From Serratia sp. M24T3 (lineage in GTDB: Bacteria; Pseudomonadota; Gammaproteobacteria; Enterobacterales; Enterobacteriaceae), in NCBI RefSeq assembly GCF_000257645.1, contig NZ_AJHJ01000031.1, positions 1 to 53,789 of the forward strand: DNA of 53,789 nt. Reading direction: 5' to 3'. The notes beneath the pieces are model-generated. The model made no database searches. It was not told the DNA's origin and saw only the letters and a list, made by a program, of their open reading frames with translations. Below are positions 8,209 through 18,120 of the stretch, one piece after another (within the stretch, counting starts at the first letter, position 1; each line of letters starts with the position of its first letter). A program made the translations under genes and the position numbers.

Positions 8209-11200
8209 ATGGCTAACTTCTTTATCGATCGCCCAATTTTTGCCTGGGTATTGGCGATCATCATTTCTCTGGCAGGGGCTTTGGCCATTTATGACCTGCC
8301 GGTTGAGCAATATCCTGCTCTTGCGCCGCCTAACGTCCGTATTACCGCCCAATATCCGGGGGCGTCGGCCACGATTGTAGAAAATACCGTGACGCAGATA
8401 ATCGAGCAGAACATGACCGGCCTCGATAACCTGATGTATATGTCGTCGCAGAGCAGTAATGACGGCAAGGCTCAGATTACCCTGAGTTTTGTGGCGGGCA
8501 CTGACCCGAACGAGGCCTTGCAACAGGTGCAAAACCAGCTGCAACAGGCGCTGAAACGCCTGCCGCAAACGGTGCAAAGTCAGGGGGTAACCGTATCAAA
8601 AACCGGTGATACCAACCTGATGATGGTTGCTTTTGTGTCGACCGACGGCAGTATGAGCAAGCAGGATATCTCCGACTATGTCGCCTCGAATCTTCAAGAC
8701 CCGATCAGCCGCGTTGACGGCGTCGGCACCATCAACGCCTATGGCACGCAGTACGCAATGCGTATCTGGCTGGACCCCAACAAGCTCAACAACTACAGCC
8801 TGACCACTTCTGACGTCGTTACCGCGATTGAAAACCAGAACAGTCAGGTCGCCGTGGGCCAGCTGGGCGGTACGCCAGCGGTGGACCAGCAGGCGCTGAA
8901 CGCCACGGTCAACGCCCAGTCACAGCTGCAAACGCCGCAGCAGTTTCGCGATATTACGCTGCGGGTAAACGCCGACGGTTCGGACGTGACTCTGGGTCAG
9001 GTTGCCACCGTCGGACTCGGTGCCGAAAACTATAACTTCGACAGCCGCTATAACGGCCAACCGGCTTCCGGGATGGGGGTGCAGCTGGCTTCTGGCGCCA
9101 ATGAACTGCAAACCGATACCGCCGTGCGAGCCAAGATTAAAGAACTTTCGCAGTATTTCCCGCACGGGCTAAAAACCGAAATTGCCTATGAAACTACCCC
9201 GTTTGTCAAAGCGGCAATCACCGACGTAGTGAAAACGCTGTTTGAAGCTATCGTGCTGGTATTTTTAGTGATGTATCTGTTTCTGCAAAATTTTCGCGCC
9301 ACGCTTATCCCGACCATTGCCGTACCGGTGGTTTTGCTGGGGACTTTCGTGGTGCTGCATCAGCTTGGTTACAGTATCAATACCTTGACGATGTTCGCGA
9401 TGGTGCTGGCAATCGGGTTGCTGGTCGATGACGCCATCGTAGTGGTTGAAAACGTTGAAAGGGTCATGAGTGAGGAAGGACTCAGCCCGCGCGACGCGAC
9501 CCGCAAATCGATGGGGCAAATTCAGAGCGCGCTGGTGGGGATCACCATGGTGCTGTCGGCGGTATTCGTGCCAATGGCGTTTTTTGGCGGCACAACCGGG
9601 GCGATTTACCGTCAGTTCTCGGTGACCATTGTTGCCGCGATGGTGCTGTCCGTGTTTGTCGCACTGACCCTGACCCCGGCACTGTGTTCCACGATTTTAA
9701 AACCGATCGCCAAGGGTCATCATCACGGAAAACGCGGATTTTTCGGCTGGTTTAACCGCATGTTTGATAAAAACGCCCGTCGCTATGAGCACGGCGTTGG
9801 CCGCATCTTGCATCACGGCTTCCGCTACATGTTGGTATATCTGCTGCTGGTCGTGGCCCTGGGTTTTATGTTCGTTAAACTGCCAACCTCTTTCCTGCCA
9901 CAGGAAGACCGTGGCGTTTTCACCGTACAAATCCAGCTACCGCCTGGTTCGACCATGGCGCAAACCACCAATGTGGTGTCTCGGGTTGAACAATATTTCC
10001 TGACCCACGAGAAAAAAGACGTGCTGTCGGTGTTCTCAACCATCGGCTCAGGGCCGGGTGGTAACGGGCAAAACGTCGCACGTATGTTTGTGCGCCTGGC
10101 TGACTGGGACGATCGCACCTCTGGAGCAAATACTTCGTTTGATATCATTGACCGCGCCACCAAAGAGTTCAGCAAGAGCAAATATAACGACGCGAGGATT
10201 ATTGCCAGCAGCCCTCCGGCAATTAATGGACTGGGCAACTCCTCTGGTTTTGATATGGAGCTGGAAGATCACGCAGGTTTAGGCCACGCCAAACTGATGG
10301 CCGCACGAGACTCCCTGCTGGATATGGCAGGCAAAAGTCCGCTGCTGTCTCGCGTGCGCCACAACGGCCTGGATGACAGCCCACAGTTGCAGATTGATAT
10401 CGACCAGCACAAGGCGCAGGCGTTAGGTCTGAGTATTTCCGGAATTAACAGCACTCTGAGTACAGCGTGGGGTTCAACCTATGTGAATGACTTTGTCGAT
10501 CGCGGGCGCGTGAAGAAAGTTTATGTACAGGCTGATGCCCCCTTCCGCATGTTGCCCGACGACGTTAATCGCTGGTACGTGCGCAATACCACGGGCACGA
10601 TGGTACCGTTTTCGGCCTTTACCAGCTCGCATTGGCAAACTGGCTCGCCCCGTCTTGAACGTTATAACGGCGCTTCGTCGCTGGAAATCGTCGGTGAGGC
10701 GGCTAAAGGCGTCAGCAGCGGGGCTTCGATGGACGAAATGGAAAAACTGGTGGCAAAATTACCTACCGGAATTGGACTCGAATGGACCGGTATGTCGTAT
10801 CAGGAAAGGCTGTCCGGTTCGCAGGCCCCTGCTTTGTATGCTATTTCTCTGCTCGTGGTTTTCCTGTGTCTGGCTGCGCTGTATGAAAGCTGGTCGATTC
10901 CGTTCTCAGTGATGCTGGTGGTGCCGCTGGGGGTAATCGGCGCGGTTATCGCGACCTACCTGCGCGGTCTTGAAAACGACGTCTATTTCCAGGTTGGGAT
11001 GCTGACTATTATCGGGCTGTCGGCGAAGAACGCCATCCTGATTGTTGAATTCGCCAACGACCTCAACGTGCGGGGCAAAGCGCTGCTTGAGGCCACGCTT
11101 GAAGCCTCGCGCATGCGACTGCGACCAATCCTGATGACTTCGCTGGCGTTTATTTTTGGCGTACTGCCGATGGCCACCAGCCAGGGTGCGGGTTCGGGAA

Positions 11201-11367
11201 GTCAACATGCGGTCGGCACTGGGGTTATTGGCGGGATGATTTCGGCCACGGTGCTGGCGATATTCTTTGTTCCGCTATTCTTCGTGCTGGTGCGCCGTCG
11301 TTTTCCGGGCAAGCATGAAAACCCAACGCTGATTAACGAGATCATAGAAACCACACCGGATCCGTGA
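8209..11367 (+). CDS. acrD: RND multidrug efflux permease AcrD
   Basis: AcrD is the inner-membrane proton antiporter of a tripartite pump that, with AcrA and TolC in E. coli, exports aminoglycosides, bile acids and other amphiphiles. The 1052-residue product matches AcrD along its whole length, from [17 protein letters not shown] to [10 protein letters not shown]. Twelve membrane segments and two large periplasmic loops are present. The proton-relay Asp pair lies in [16 protein letters not shown] of TM4, and TM10 carries the lysine of [15 protein letters not shown]. The loop [15 protein letters not shown] is AcrD-like. No acrA-type adaptor gene is adjacent, as in E. coli. A perfect hairpin terminator follows 117 bases after the stop. 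Confidence 0.96.
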   Translation: MANFFIDRPIFAWVLAIIISLAGALAIYDLPVEQYPALAPPNVRITAQYPGASATIVENTVTQIIEQNMTGLDNLMYMSSQSSNDGKAQITLSFVAGTDPNEALQQVQNQLQQALKRLPQTVQSQGVTVSKTGDTNLMMVAFVSTDGSMSKQDISDYVASNLQDPISRVDGVGTINAYGTQYAMRIWLDPNKLNNYSLTTSDVVTAIENQNSQVAVGQLGGTPAVDQQALNATVNAQSQLQTPQQFRDITLRVNADGSDVTLGQVATVGLGAENYNFDSRYNGQPASGMGVQLASGANELQTDTAVRAKIKELSQYFPHGLKTEIAYETTPFVKAAITDVVKTLFEAIVLVFLVMYLFLQNFRATLIPTIAVPVVLLGTFVVLHQLGYSINTLTMFAMVLAIGLLVDDAIVVVENVERVMSEEGLSPRDATRKSMGQIQSALVGITMVLSAVFVPMAFFGGTTGAIYRQFSVTIVAAMVLSVFVALTLTPALCSTILKPIAKGHHHGKRGFFGWFNRMFDKNARRYEHGVGRILHHGFRYMLVYLLLVVALGFMFVKLPTSFLPQEDRGVFTVQIQLPPGSTMAQTTNVVSRVEQYFLTHEKKDVLSVFSTIGSGPGGNGQNVARMFVRLADWDDRTSGANTSFDIIDRATKEFSKSKYNDARIIASSPPAINGLGNSSGFDMELEDHAGLGHAKLMAARDSLLDMAGKSPLLSRVRHNGLDDSPQLQIDIDQHKAQALGLSISGINSTLSTAWGSTYVNDFVDRGRVKKVYVQADAPFRMLPDDVNRWYVRNTTGTMVPFSAFTSSHWQTGSPRLERYNGASSLEIVGEAAKGVSSGASMDEMEKLVAKLPTGIGLEWTGMSYQERLSGSQAPALYAISLLVVFLCLAALYESWSIPFSVMLVVPLGVIGAVIATYLRGLENDVYFQVGMLTIIGLSAKNAILIVEFANDLNVRGKALLEATLEASRMRLRPILMTSLAFIFGVLPMATSQGAGSGSQHAVGTGVIGGMISATVLAIFFVPLFFVLVRRRFPGKHENPTLINEIIETTPDP

Positions 11368-11484
11368 AGGCGATAGGAATTTTGTCAGGGCAATGTACCA
11401 ATGAGCTGATTCATAAGGTTATGAGAATAAGTTTATGAATTAAGGCCCGACCGTTGTTTTAAGGAAGTCGTTTTCTGGATATAA

Positions 11485-11513
11485 AAAAGGCGCTAATTTA
11501 ATTAGCGCCTTTT
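11485..11513. terminator. Terminator between acrD and ypfM, probably bidirectional
   Basis: A perfect 13-base stem (AAAAGGCGCTAAT with ATTAGCGCCTTTT) surrounds a three-base loop. A/T tracts on both sides mean it can serve acrD on the plus strand and ypfM on the minus strand. Confidence 0.88.
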
Positions 11514-11725
11514 GTTAATAAAAAGTTATTTATTAGTTATCTGGTGTTTTGAAGCAATTGAAAATAAAGCGTTTCAAATACCATTTTTCATCACCTGCCT
11601 GTTGTTTATATCAACATTTTTGGCAAGGCTCACAAGATGATGATGGCTATATCGGTTTTTCACGGATGAAATCTGATGTAACTACAGGATCTTGTTATTA
11701 ACTTTATCTTGGCAAACTGCGGTTA

Positions 11726-11785
11726 TTAACCACGCAGCATAGCTTCGATAAAGTCTTTCCAATTACCTAACTCTTGCTCGACCAT
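11726..11785 (-). CDS. ypfM: Small protein YpfM (19 residues)
   Basis: The minus strand encodes MVEQELGNWKDFIEAMLRG. This matches E. coli YpfM (MIERELGNWKDFIEVMLRK, recalled from memory), and it lies downstream of acrD as in E. coli. An excellent ribosome-binding site, AAGGGGAG, ends four bases before the ATG. A good promoter lies just upstream. The peptide is amphipathic and too short for a domain; its function is unknown. Conservation of gLGNWKDFIE-type residues with position argues that it is translated. Confidence 0.9.
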   Translation of the reverse strand: MVEQELGNWKDFIEAMLRG

Positions 11786-11811
11786 AATACTCCCCTTGAT
11801 TAACGCAGGGG

Positions 11812-11839
11812 ATTATACGAGCAATATTTAATCAGACAA
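11812..11839 (-). promoter_or_regulatory. Predicted ypfM promoter
   Basis: On the minus strand TTGTCT (11834-11839) and a consensus TATAAT (11812-11817) are 16 bases apart. Initiation would fall about 20 bases before the ypfM start codon. Confidence 0.7.
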
Positions 11840-11978
11840 ACAGTTTATTCCGATAATGACACGTCGATCACGCTTATACATCCGGTAACGTTGTGCTGCC
11901 GTTGAAGTAAAAGTATGCAGGATCCCTATTGCCTGAGGCAGATATTACGGCTAATGTTTGAACAATAAACAGTTTATT
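11838..11978. repeat. Paired AAACAGTTTATT motifs between ypfM and the GNAT gene
   Basis: The 12-mer AAACAGTTTATT occurs at 11838-11849, touching the ypfM -35 hexamer, and at 11967-11978. There it is part of the perfect dyad AATAAAC-A-GTTTATT (11964-11978), 52 bases before the acetyltransferase ATG. The spacing suggests a shared operator for the two divergent genes. I do not recognise the regulator. Confidence 0.45.
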
Positions 11979-12030
11979 AGCCACCCGAGGGTTCAAAAAA
12001 CCCTACACGACTTGCAGAGAGATCGCCGCA

Positions 12031-12477
12031 ATGACTTTTGAGATAATCAGTAACGAGAATATTGGATCAGTAGACTGGCAGCGTCTGGCCGATATTCTTG
12101 AGCTTAGCGGCCTCAACAAACGCGATTTAGCCAAGCTGGAGCGCGGATTTTCCCACAGCCAGTTCCGCTATCTGGGTTATCTCGATGGCGAGCTCATCGC
12201 CTGTGCTCGCGCCATCAGTGACTTCACTTCGGTTTCTTATCTGAGCGACGTAGCTATCCATCCTGATTATCAGGGGCGAGGTTTTGGTGGCGCATTAATG
12301 CGCAGGGTAATGCAGGATTTAACGCCGTTTGGCAAAGTGATTATTTACGCCGTGCCGGATAAAATTGAATTCTATAAACGCTTTAGCTTTCACCCGCTGC
12401 TTACCGCAATGACCTATGCCGAAGGAGAAGCCCTGACTTTTCTGAGTCAAAAAGGCTATATTCCCTCTCCGGCATAG
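12031..12477 (+). CDS. GNAT-family N-acetyltransferase
   Basis: This 148-residue cytoplasmic protein has the GNAT fold. Motif A reads VAIHPDYQGRGFGGALMRRVM (about residues 74-94), with the Gln-x-x-Gly-x-Gly loop that binds the pyrophosphate of acetyl-CoA. The C-terminal motif B includes DKIEFYKRFSFHPL. The acceptor substrate cannot be told from sequence. It is transcribed alone, divergent from ypfM, and convergent with the transporter gene 45 bases downstream. The binding site before the ATG is weak (GAGAG). Confidence 0.85.
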   Translation: MTFEIISNENIGSVDWQRLADILELSGLNKRDLAKLERGFSHSQFRYLGYLDGELIACARAISDFTSVSYLSDVAIHPDYQGRGFGGALMRRVMQDLTPFGKVIIYAVPDKIEFYKRFSFHPLLTAMTYAEGEALTFLSQKGYIPSPA

Positions 12478-12522
12478 GTTTTTTATTACCCGTAACCGAA
12501 ATACCGCTACGGGAGCCAGACT

Positions 12523-13821
12523 TTATTCAAAATCAGCGTTGTTGGTTTCCGGCATACACATATATACGATCAGCGATATCAATGCGGCTACTGCCACATA
12601 GAGCCAGATATAATTGATAAAACCGTTAAAGTGCATCCAGGTAGTTATATAAGGTGCGGTGCCGCCAAATATTGCCACCGCCAGTGCGTAAGGCAGCGCA
12701 ATTCCTGTCGCCCTGACTTCCGGAGGAAACTGTTCAGCCATAATCGCCGCGCAATTACACGAATAACCTAGCAAGAAGATAATTCCGACCAGCTGAACAA
12801 ACAGCAGGCTCCAGAAATTATTATTCAGCATCGCCAGCAGTGGATAAGAGAATAAAATGAAGCCGATAGCAAAGGCACTCAGCGTTTTCTTGCGGCCTAT
12901 CTTGTCGGAAAGCATTCCGGCAAAAGGCAACAGCACCATGAATACCGCGATACTGATAGTTTGCGACAAAAAGGCGTCTTTCAACGGAATACCGGTGGTG
13001 ATATTGGCGTAAGTTGGCAGATAATTCAGCCAGATATAATAGGTCAGCGTTCCGGCAATAGTAATTCCCGCAACCCGCAGAGCGGCTTTAGGATGATGAA
13101 CCAGCATCGCTTTTAATGGATGAACCTGTGATGTTACCGCGGGTTTATGTTTGATAAACGCCTCGGTTTCGTTCACCGTTACGCGCAGCCAGATACCGAT
13201 TAACCCCAGCGCAGCGCCGACGATAAACGCCAGCCGCCAACCCCAGTCCAGCAATGATTCTGGTGATAAAAACCAGGTAAAAGTGGTACCCATAAATGAG
13301 GCAATCAGCGTGCCGCCTGCTACTGAAACCTGTTGCCATGAACCGGCAAATGCGCGACGCCCCTTGCCTGCTGACTCCACCAGCAGCGCCGAAGAAGAAC
13401 CAAATTCGCCACCGGCAGAGAAGCCTTGAACCAAACGACAAAGCAGCAAAATTGCCGTCGCCCACACGCCGATCACTGCATAGCTTGGTGTCAACGCCAT
13501 CACCAGCGCGGAACCAGACATCATGCTGATACTCAGAATCAGCCCTTTCTTGCGGCCAAACTTGTCAGCGTAAGCGCCAAGAATCGCCGCGCCGACCGGA
13601 CGCATGATAAAACCAATCGCAAAGAAACCCAACGTGGTCAGCAGACTGGCGACACTATCGCCCGCAGGGAAAAACTCTTGTGAAATAAGCTTGACGAAAA
13701 CCGCGTACAGACCCCAGTCAACCCATTCCACGACATTACCAATCGCTGCGGCAAAAACGACTTTCTTCTGGTGTGCGGTAAATTTATGAGGCGAATCAAT
13801 TGAAGCTTCGGTTGCTACCAT
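12523..13821 (-). CDS. MFS transporter of the metabolite:H+ symporter (MHS) type
   Basis: The 432-residue protein has twelve predicted membrane segments and typical MHS motifs: an N-terminal GNVVEWVDWGLYAVF, the loop GAYADKFGRKKGL between TM2 and TM3, the RLVQGFSAGGEFGSS segment in TM4, and DKIGRKKTL between TM8 and TM9. The family takes up organic acids, betaines and other small metabolites with protons. The substrate here is unknown. It lies 121 bases downstream of the deacetylase gene on the same strand, probably in one transcription unit under the divergent GntR regulator. Confidence 0.88.
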   Translation of the reverse strand: MVATEASIDSPHKFTAHQKKVVFAAAIGNVVEWVDWGLYAVFVKLISQEFFPAGDSVASLLTTLGFFAIGFIMRPVGAAILGAYADKFGRKKGLILSISMMSGSALVMALTPSYAVIGVWATAILLLCRLVQGFSAGGEFGSSSALLVESAGKGRRAFAGSWQQVSVAGGTLIASFMGTTFTWFLSPESLLDWGWRLAFIVGAALGLIGIWLRVTVNETEAFIKHKPAVTSQVHPLKAMLVHHPKAALRVAGITIAGTLTYYIWLNYLPTYANITTGIPLKDAFLSQTISIAVFMVLLPFAGMLSDKIGRKKTLSAFAIGFILFSYPLLAMLNNNFWSLLFVQLVGIIFLLGYSCNCAAIMAEQFPPEVRATGIALPYALAVAIFGGTAPYITTWMHFNGFINYIWLYVAVAALISLIVYMCMPETNNADFE

Positions 13822-13942
13822 CCTAAAACCCTCTCTGAATTAAAGTGTTTCCCGCTGTTGACACCTAAATGTAACCATTTGTTTTTATTATGATAATTCG
13901 CCGCTCTTTTATTGAATAATTATCCGCTCGGCGTTATTGAAA

Positions 13943-14833
13943 CTATTTGCTGTTTTTTAACTGCTTGCCGACATGATTGGCCAACCCGGCGTGAGTGGTA
14001 AACCACACCCCTGCGTGCGAGGTAATGTGCTGCATCAGCTCGTCGAGGATCACCATTCTGGAACGATGCCCAATGACGTGTGGATGCATGGTCAGCTGGA
14101 ATACGCCGCCCTCTTTATAAGCCTGGTTAAATTCGTCAGTCCAGATTTCCAGCACGTCGCGTGGCTTGGTATGCGGACGAATCGAGTTAAAGCGGTCCAT
14201 GGTGAAATACGGGGCATCATCGCGGATCCATTCGACCGGAATTTCAACCACGCCGGTCGCCACGCCCTCTTCTATCAGCTCGTAAGGCTCGTCGTCGGCC
14301 ATTAGGGAGGAGTCATAAATCAGCCCCATTTCACGAATAATTTGCAACGTGTAAGGCGAATAATCCCAGGATGGCGTCCGAATACCGACCGGGCGAACGC
14401 CTGAGGTTTTTTCCAGCACGTCGGCGGCACGCAGCATCAAATCGCGTTCGGTGGCGTAATCGAGCAGCGAGTTACGCTCGTGGATCCAGCCGTGAATGCC
14501 CACCTCATGTCCCGCCGCAACGTAAGTCTTGCTCTCGTCTGGCCGCAGCAGCGCGCAAACCGCAGGAAGATAAAACGAGGCCGGAGCGCCGTATTTCTCC
14601 AGCAGGTTAAGAATACGACCAATACCTACCCGCGCGCCGTACTCGCCCGCCGCCAGGCGTCCGGGAGAGGTTTCGCCATCGCGCAGAGGAATAGTTTCAT
14701 GATCGCTGTCGAAGGAGAGCGCGACGGCAATTTTGTTATTGTCCGGCCATGCAGCCTTTAGTGGTTGCCCGGCGCGCACTTTGTTGACATATCCACGCCA
14801 TTCGCTTTCCGGCCAAGTCCAGGGTTGTGACAT
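13943..14833 (-). CDS. Cytoplasmic CE4 polysaccharide deacetylase-family hydrolase (HpPgdA-like)
   Basis: The 296-residue protein belongs to the NodB/CE4 superfamily. Motif 1 is SFDSDHE (Asp42, Asp44), motif 2 is HEVGIHGWIHE with the metal pair His114-x3-His118, and GIRTPSWDYSPYTL followed by YDSSLMADDEPYEL is typical of the Helicobacter PgdA/allantoinase (PuuE) branch. It lacks a signal peptide, so it probably acts on a small imported amide or cyclic amide rather than on peptidoglycan; this is inference. A downstream transporter gene and a divergent GntR gene make a compact uptake-and-hydrolysis module. The substrate is unknown. Confidence 0.85.
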   Translation of the reverse strand: MSQPWTWPESEWRGYVNKVRAGQPLKAAWPDNNKIAVALSFDSDHETIPLRDGETSPGRLAAGEYGARVGIGRILNLLEKYGAPASFYLPAVCALLRPDESKTYVAAGHEVGIHGWIHERNSLLDYATERDLMLRAADVLEKTSGVRPVGIRTPSWDYSPYTLQIIREMGLIYDSSLMADDEPYELIEEGVATGVVEIPVEWIRDDAPYFTMDRFNSIRPHTKPRDVLEIWTDEFNQAYKEGGVFQLTMHPHVIGHRSRMVILDELMQHITSHAGVWFTTHAGLANHVGKQLKNSK

Positions 14834-14956
14834 TTTGCGGTTCCTCTTAGGTATGCGTTTCAGATAGCAAAAACATTTCGTGCGGAATTTCTGCTACCGC
14901 CATCTCGAAGCGTCTATGCATCTGTTGTAAGCTTTTTCAAATAGCGGTAAAAATCA

Positions 14957-14984
14957 TCAGACAATTCTGTTTTAAATTGTCTGA
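14957..14984. promoter_or_regulatory. 28-bp dyad, likely operator of the GntR regulator
   Basis: TCAGACAATT (14957-14966) and AATTGTCTGA (14975-14984) form a perfect inverted repeat with an eight-base spacer. It lies in the divergent region between the deacetylase and GntR genes, 41 bases before the GntR ATG, which fits a shared, autoregulated operator. Confidence 0.65.
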
Positions 14985-15025
14985 CGAAAAAACGCAAATT
15001 GTATTGCAGTGGAGATTTTCTGAGC

Positions 15026-15730
15026 ATGTCAGAACAAAAAATAACCCAAAGTGCCAGGGAACTGGTTGAAGACAGCATTCGCTTAGGGATCGCCGTGGGG
15101 GATTTTTTGCCCGGTGAGCCTTTGCGCGAGCGTGAAATTTGCGAACTGACTGGCGTGAGCCGCAGCGCGGTGCGGGAAGCTTTTCGCAGTCTGGAGGCTG
15201 AGGGCCTAATCACCACCGTGCGCTATCGCGGGCCAATGGTGTCGCAGCTTTCCATCGAGGAAGTGCGATCAATCTATGAACTCAGGGGGATTCTGGAGAG
15301 CCAGGCAGCGCGGTTGTTTACCCTGCGAGCCAGCGACGAACAGTGTGCCAGACTGCGCCAAACCGTTGAAGATATTGGCCGGGGCCACGACACGCAGGAC
15401 ATGGTGCTGGTAATTAGCTCTTCAGCAGATTTCTATCACGTACTGGCAGAAGGCACCGGCAATGTTGCCATCGGGCAGACGCTGTTTTCGCTGCTCAATC
15501 GACTGGCTTTGTTTCGCTTCTCCTCAACCCGCTGGCCAGGACGCGCCGAAAAAAGCATGGCCGAGCTGCGAGCCATTATTTGCGCCGTTGAACAGCGCAA
15601 CGCTGAGGCTGCGGCACAAAGAGCGAGAGAACATACGGAAGCCTCGGGAGAGATAGCCCTATTGGTTATTGAAGAGCGCAACCGAGGTGCATTGGCCAGC
15701 GGCCGCACCCGGCGCAGGAAAACCGCCTGA
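15026..15730 (+). CDS. GntR/FadR-family (FCD) transcriptional regulator
   Basis: The 234-residue product has an N-terminal GntR winged helix (EREICELTGVSRSAVREAFRSLEAEGLI, about residues 38-65) and a C-terminal all-helical FCD ligand domain with the usual metal/ligand residues (ELRGILESQAARL, FYHVLAEGTGN and a late His in AREHTEAS). ATG 15026 is preferred to the in-frame TTG 14999 because GGAG precedes it. It is divergent from the deacetylase and transporter genes, and its predicted dyad operator lies between them. It most likely represses that module until the imported compound is present; this is inference. Confidence 0.88.
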   Translation: MSEQKITQSARELVEDSIRLGIAVGDFLPGEPLREREICELTGVSRSAVREAFRSLEAEGLITTVRYRGPMVSQLSIEEVRSIYELRGILESQAARLFTLRASDEQCARLRQTVEDIGRGHDTQDMVLVISSSADFYHVLAEGTGNVAIGQTLFSLLNRLALFRFSSTRWPGRAEKSMAELRAIICAVEQRNAEAAAQRAREHTEASGEIALLVIEERNRGALASGRTRRRKTA

Positions 15731-15847
15731 CCGGCGGGCCGCAAGGGTAGATTCAGCCAGCGTTTTACAGCATTATGTAAAGCATCATTTTTGCGGGAGG
15801 CAAACGCCGACAGACAGCGGCTTGCAGCCCGTCATTGGCTATTCCTT

Positions 15848-15874
15848 CGCCCAATCCTTTGCCGGTATTGGGCG
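15848..15874. promoter_or_regulatory. Inverted repeat before yffB
   Basis: CGCCCAAT (15848-15855) and ATTGGGCG (15867-15874) form a perfect dyad with an 11-base spacer, 26 bases before the yffB start. No T-run follows, so an operator or leader hairpin is more likely than a terminator. Confidence 0.5.
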
Positions 15875-15900
15875 AGTTAACACTTAGGGGTTGTTTAGGC

Positions 15901-16275
15901 ATGGCAGAGAATTCCTCATTCATTATTTATGGCATCAAAAATTGCGACACCGTTAAAAAAGCCCGCCGCTGGCTGGAAGATAACGACGTTGAGGCGCGTT
16001 TTCATGATTATCGCGTTGATGGCCTCGACGAGACGCTGATTCAGACGCTTATCGATAAACAGGGCTGGGAAGCGCTGCTCAACACTCGTGGCACCACTTG
16101 GCGCAAGCTCGACGAGTCAGTGCGCGCCGCCTGTGATAATGCCGAATCTGCCAAGGCATTGATGCTCGATCATCCTGCGGTCATTAAACGCCCCTTCCTG
16201 CTCGCCGCCAGCGGACAATCGCTGCTCGGCTTTAAACCTGAAAGCTATGCGCAATTTGTTGCAGAGGTGAAGTAA
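15901..16275 (+). CDS. yffB: ArsC/Spx-like thioredoxin-fold protein YffB
   Basis: This 124-residue cytoplasmic protein has the arsenate reductase-like thioredoxin fold. The N-terminal [17 protein letters not shown] carries the single cysteine (Cys15) typical of the YffB/Spx branch, and [13 protein letters not shown]-like and VIKRPFLL segments match E. coli YffB. It may use glutathione, as proposed for relatives, but its substrate is not known. ATG 15901 is chosen over an upstream in-frame ATG because AGGGG lies about eight bases before it and the product then aligns with the family N-terminus. Its stop codon abuts the dapE start codon, as expected for an operon. Confidence 0.92.
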   Translation: MAENSSFIIYGIKNCDTVKKARRWLEDNDVEARFHDYRVDGLDETLIQTLIDKQGWEALLNTRGTTWRKLDESVRAACDNAESAKALMLDHPAVIKRPFLLAASGQSLLGFKPESYAQFVAEVK

Positions 16276-17403
16276 ATGATTTGTCCGGTTTTAGATCTTG
16301 CGCAACAGTTGATCCGTCGCCCTTCCCTAAGTCCTGATGATGCAGGCTGTCAGGAAATCCTGATTGCCCGCTTGCAGGCTATTGGCTTTCACATTGAAAC
16401 CATGAACATCGGCGATACGCTGAATTTCTGGGCAACCCGCGGTGAGGGCAAAACGTTAGCCTTTGCGGGTCATACCGACGTGGTTCCAACCGGCGATCCG
16501 GCGCTGTGGATCACCCCACCTTTTGAACCAGCTCTGCGCGATGGCATGCTGTATGGTCGCGGCGCTGCTGACATGAAAGGCTCGCTGGCCTCGATGGTGG
16601 TTGCGGCGGAACGTTTTGTTGCAGCAAACCCAAATCATCAGGGCCGTCTGGCGTTTTTGATCACTTCCGACGAAGAGGCCAGCGCGGTTAATGGCACGGT
16701 GAAGGTGGTTGAAGCCCTGATGGCGCGCAACGAGCGCATGGATTATTGCCTGGTAGGCGAGCCTTCGAGCACCACTCGCGTGGGTGATATCGTCAAGAAT
16801 GGCCGCCGTGGCTCAATGACCGCCAATCTGCAAATTCACGGCGTGCAAGGTCACGTGGCCTATCCGCACCTGGCCGATAACCCGGTGCATCGGGCCATGC
16901 CTGCACTTAACGAGTTGGTCGCTACCGAATGGGATCGCGGCAACGAGTTCTTCCCGCCGACCAGCATGCAGATTGCCAACATTAATGCCGGCACTGGCAG
17001 CAATAACGTGATCCCCGGCGAACTTTACGTGCAGTTCAATTTCCGCTTTAGCACTGAGTTAACCGATGCGCTGATCAAGCAACGTGTTGCAGAGCTGCTG
17101 GACAAACATCAGCTAAATTATACTCTTAATTGGGTCGTTTCCGGTCAGCCGTTCCTGACACCTCGCGGTGCGCTGGTCGATGCGGTGATTAACGCCGTGC
17201 AGCATTACAGCGAGATTACCCCGGACCTGCAAACTACCGGCGGCACTTCAGACGGCCGCTTTATCGCCTTGATGGGCGCGCAAGTCGTCGAGTTGGGGCC
17301 AGTTAATGCCTCAATCCATAAAATTAATGAATGCGTTCAGGCAGCCGATTTGCAGCTGCTTAGCCGCATGTATCAGCGCATTATGGAACAGTTGGTCGGA
17401 TGA
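16276..17403 (+). CDS. dapE: Succinyl-diaminopimelate desuccinylase DapE
   Basis: DapE hydrolyses N-succinyl-LL-diaminopimelate to LL-diaminopimelate and succinate, supplying lysine and peptidoglycan precursors. The 375-residue length equals E. coli DapE. M20 metal-site motifs are intact: [32 protein letters not shown] and YCLVGEPSS, with the dimerisation insert including NNVIPGE and the late [14 protein letters not shown] histidine motif. The start codon directly follows the yffB stop, and the stop overlaps the next gene by four bases (ATGA), indicating translational coupling. Confidence 0.97.
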   Translation: MICPVLDLAQQLIRRPSLSPDDAGCQEILIARLQAIGFHIETMNIGDTLNFWATRGEGKTLAFAGHTDVVPTGDPALWITPPFEPALRDGMLYGRGAADMKGSLASMVVAAERFVAANPNHQGRLAFLITSDEEASAVNGTVKVVEALMARNERMDYCLVGEPSSTTRVGDIVKNGRRGSMTANLQIHGVQGHVAYPHLADNPVHRAMPALNELVATEWDRGNEFFPPTSMQIANINAGTGSNNVIPGELYVQFNFRFSTELTDALIKQRVAELLDKHQLNYTLNWVVSGQPFLTPRGALVDAVINAVQHYSEITPDLQTTGGTSDGRFIALMGAQVVELGPVNASIHKINECVQAADLQLLSRMYQRIMEQLVG

Positions 17404-18080
17404 TCAGCCACGCCATGCTGACCGGGCGCTCCACCGAGCACCTGGTTGAACTCACCGCTCATCACCGCCTGCAACCCGAGGCGGTGCAAGCCTTTCTGGC
17501 GTTGCAGGCCGCAGCGGCCAAGGCCGGATTTAACCTGCAACCGGCCAGCACTTTCCGTGATTTCGAGCGGCAACTGGCTATCTGGAACGGCAAGTTCCAC
17601 GGCGAGCGGCCAGTGTTAGACAGCCACAGTCATCCGGTAGATATCACTGAACTTGATGATTCCCAACGAGGCGAGCTGATCCTGCGCTGGTCAGCCCTGC
17701 CTGGTGCCAGCCGCCATCACTGGGGCAGCGATCTCGACATTTACGATCCCACACTGTTGCCCGCAGACGGCAAACTCCAGCTTGAACCTTGGGAGTATGA
17801 TCACGGCGGATATTTTTATCCTTTGACCCAATGGCTGGATGAAAATATGGCATCGTTCGGCTTTTATCGGCCATTTAGCCACGACAGCGGCGGCGTGGCG
17901 GTTGAGCCGTGGCACTTGAGCTATCGTCCGCTGGCCGAGCAGTGCGAAAAGTTACTCACTCCAAAAGTGCTTGAACAGGCGTGGCAAGGTGTGGATCTCG
18001 CTGGACACGCCTGGATTAGCAGCCAACTGCAGAGGATTTTCCAGCAATACGTTATAATTACACCTGTAACAGGCGAATAG
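17400..18080 (+). CDS. M15-family peptidase (VanY/D,D-carboxypeptidase-like)
   Basis: This 226-residue protein carries the M15 zinc site: Ser104-x-His106-x2-Gly109-x-Asp111-x-Asp113 ([10 protein letters not shown]) and EPWH with Glu169 and His172. The family cuts the terminal D-Ala-D-Ala or related peptide bonds of peptidoglycan stems. No signal peptide is visible, so it may act on cytoplasmic muropeptides, or be exported by an unseen route. It overlaps dapE by four bases, so it is co-translated with diaminopimelate synthesis, and ypfN follows 40 bases later. In E. coli ypfN follows dapE directly. Confidence 0.85.
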   Translation: MISHAMLTGRSTEHLVELTAHHRLQPEAVQAFLALQAAAAKAGFNLQPASTFRDFERQLAIWNGKFHGERPVLDSHSHPVDITELDDSQRGELILRWSALPGASRHHWGSDLDIYDPTLLPADGKLQLEPWEYDHGGYFYPLTQWLDENMASFGFYRPFSHDSGGVAVEPWHLSYRPLAEQCEKLLTPKVLEQAWQGVDLAGHAWISSQLQRIFQQYVIITPVTGE

Positions 18081-18120
18081 TTTTACGCAAACGCAGGATA
18101 ACCAGTAAGGGAGTGAAATT

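Noticed and set aside
8187-8216. A nine-codon ORF overlapping the acrD start
   Set aside because: Its binding site is poor and the length is compatible with chance. Coupling with acrD is possible but unsupported.
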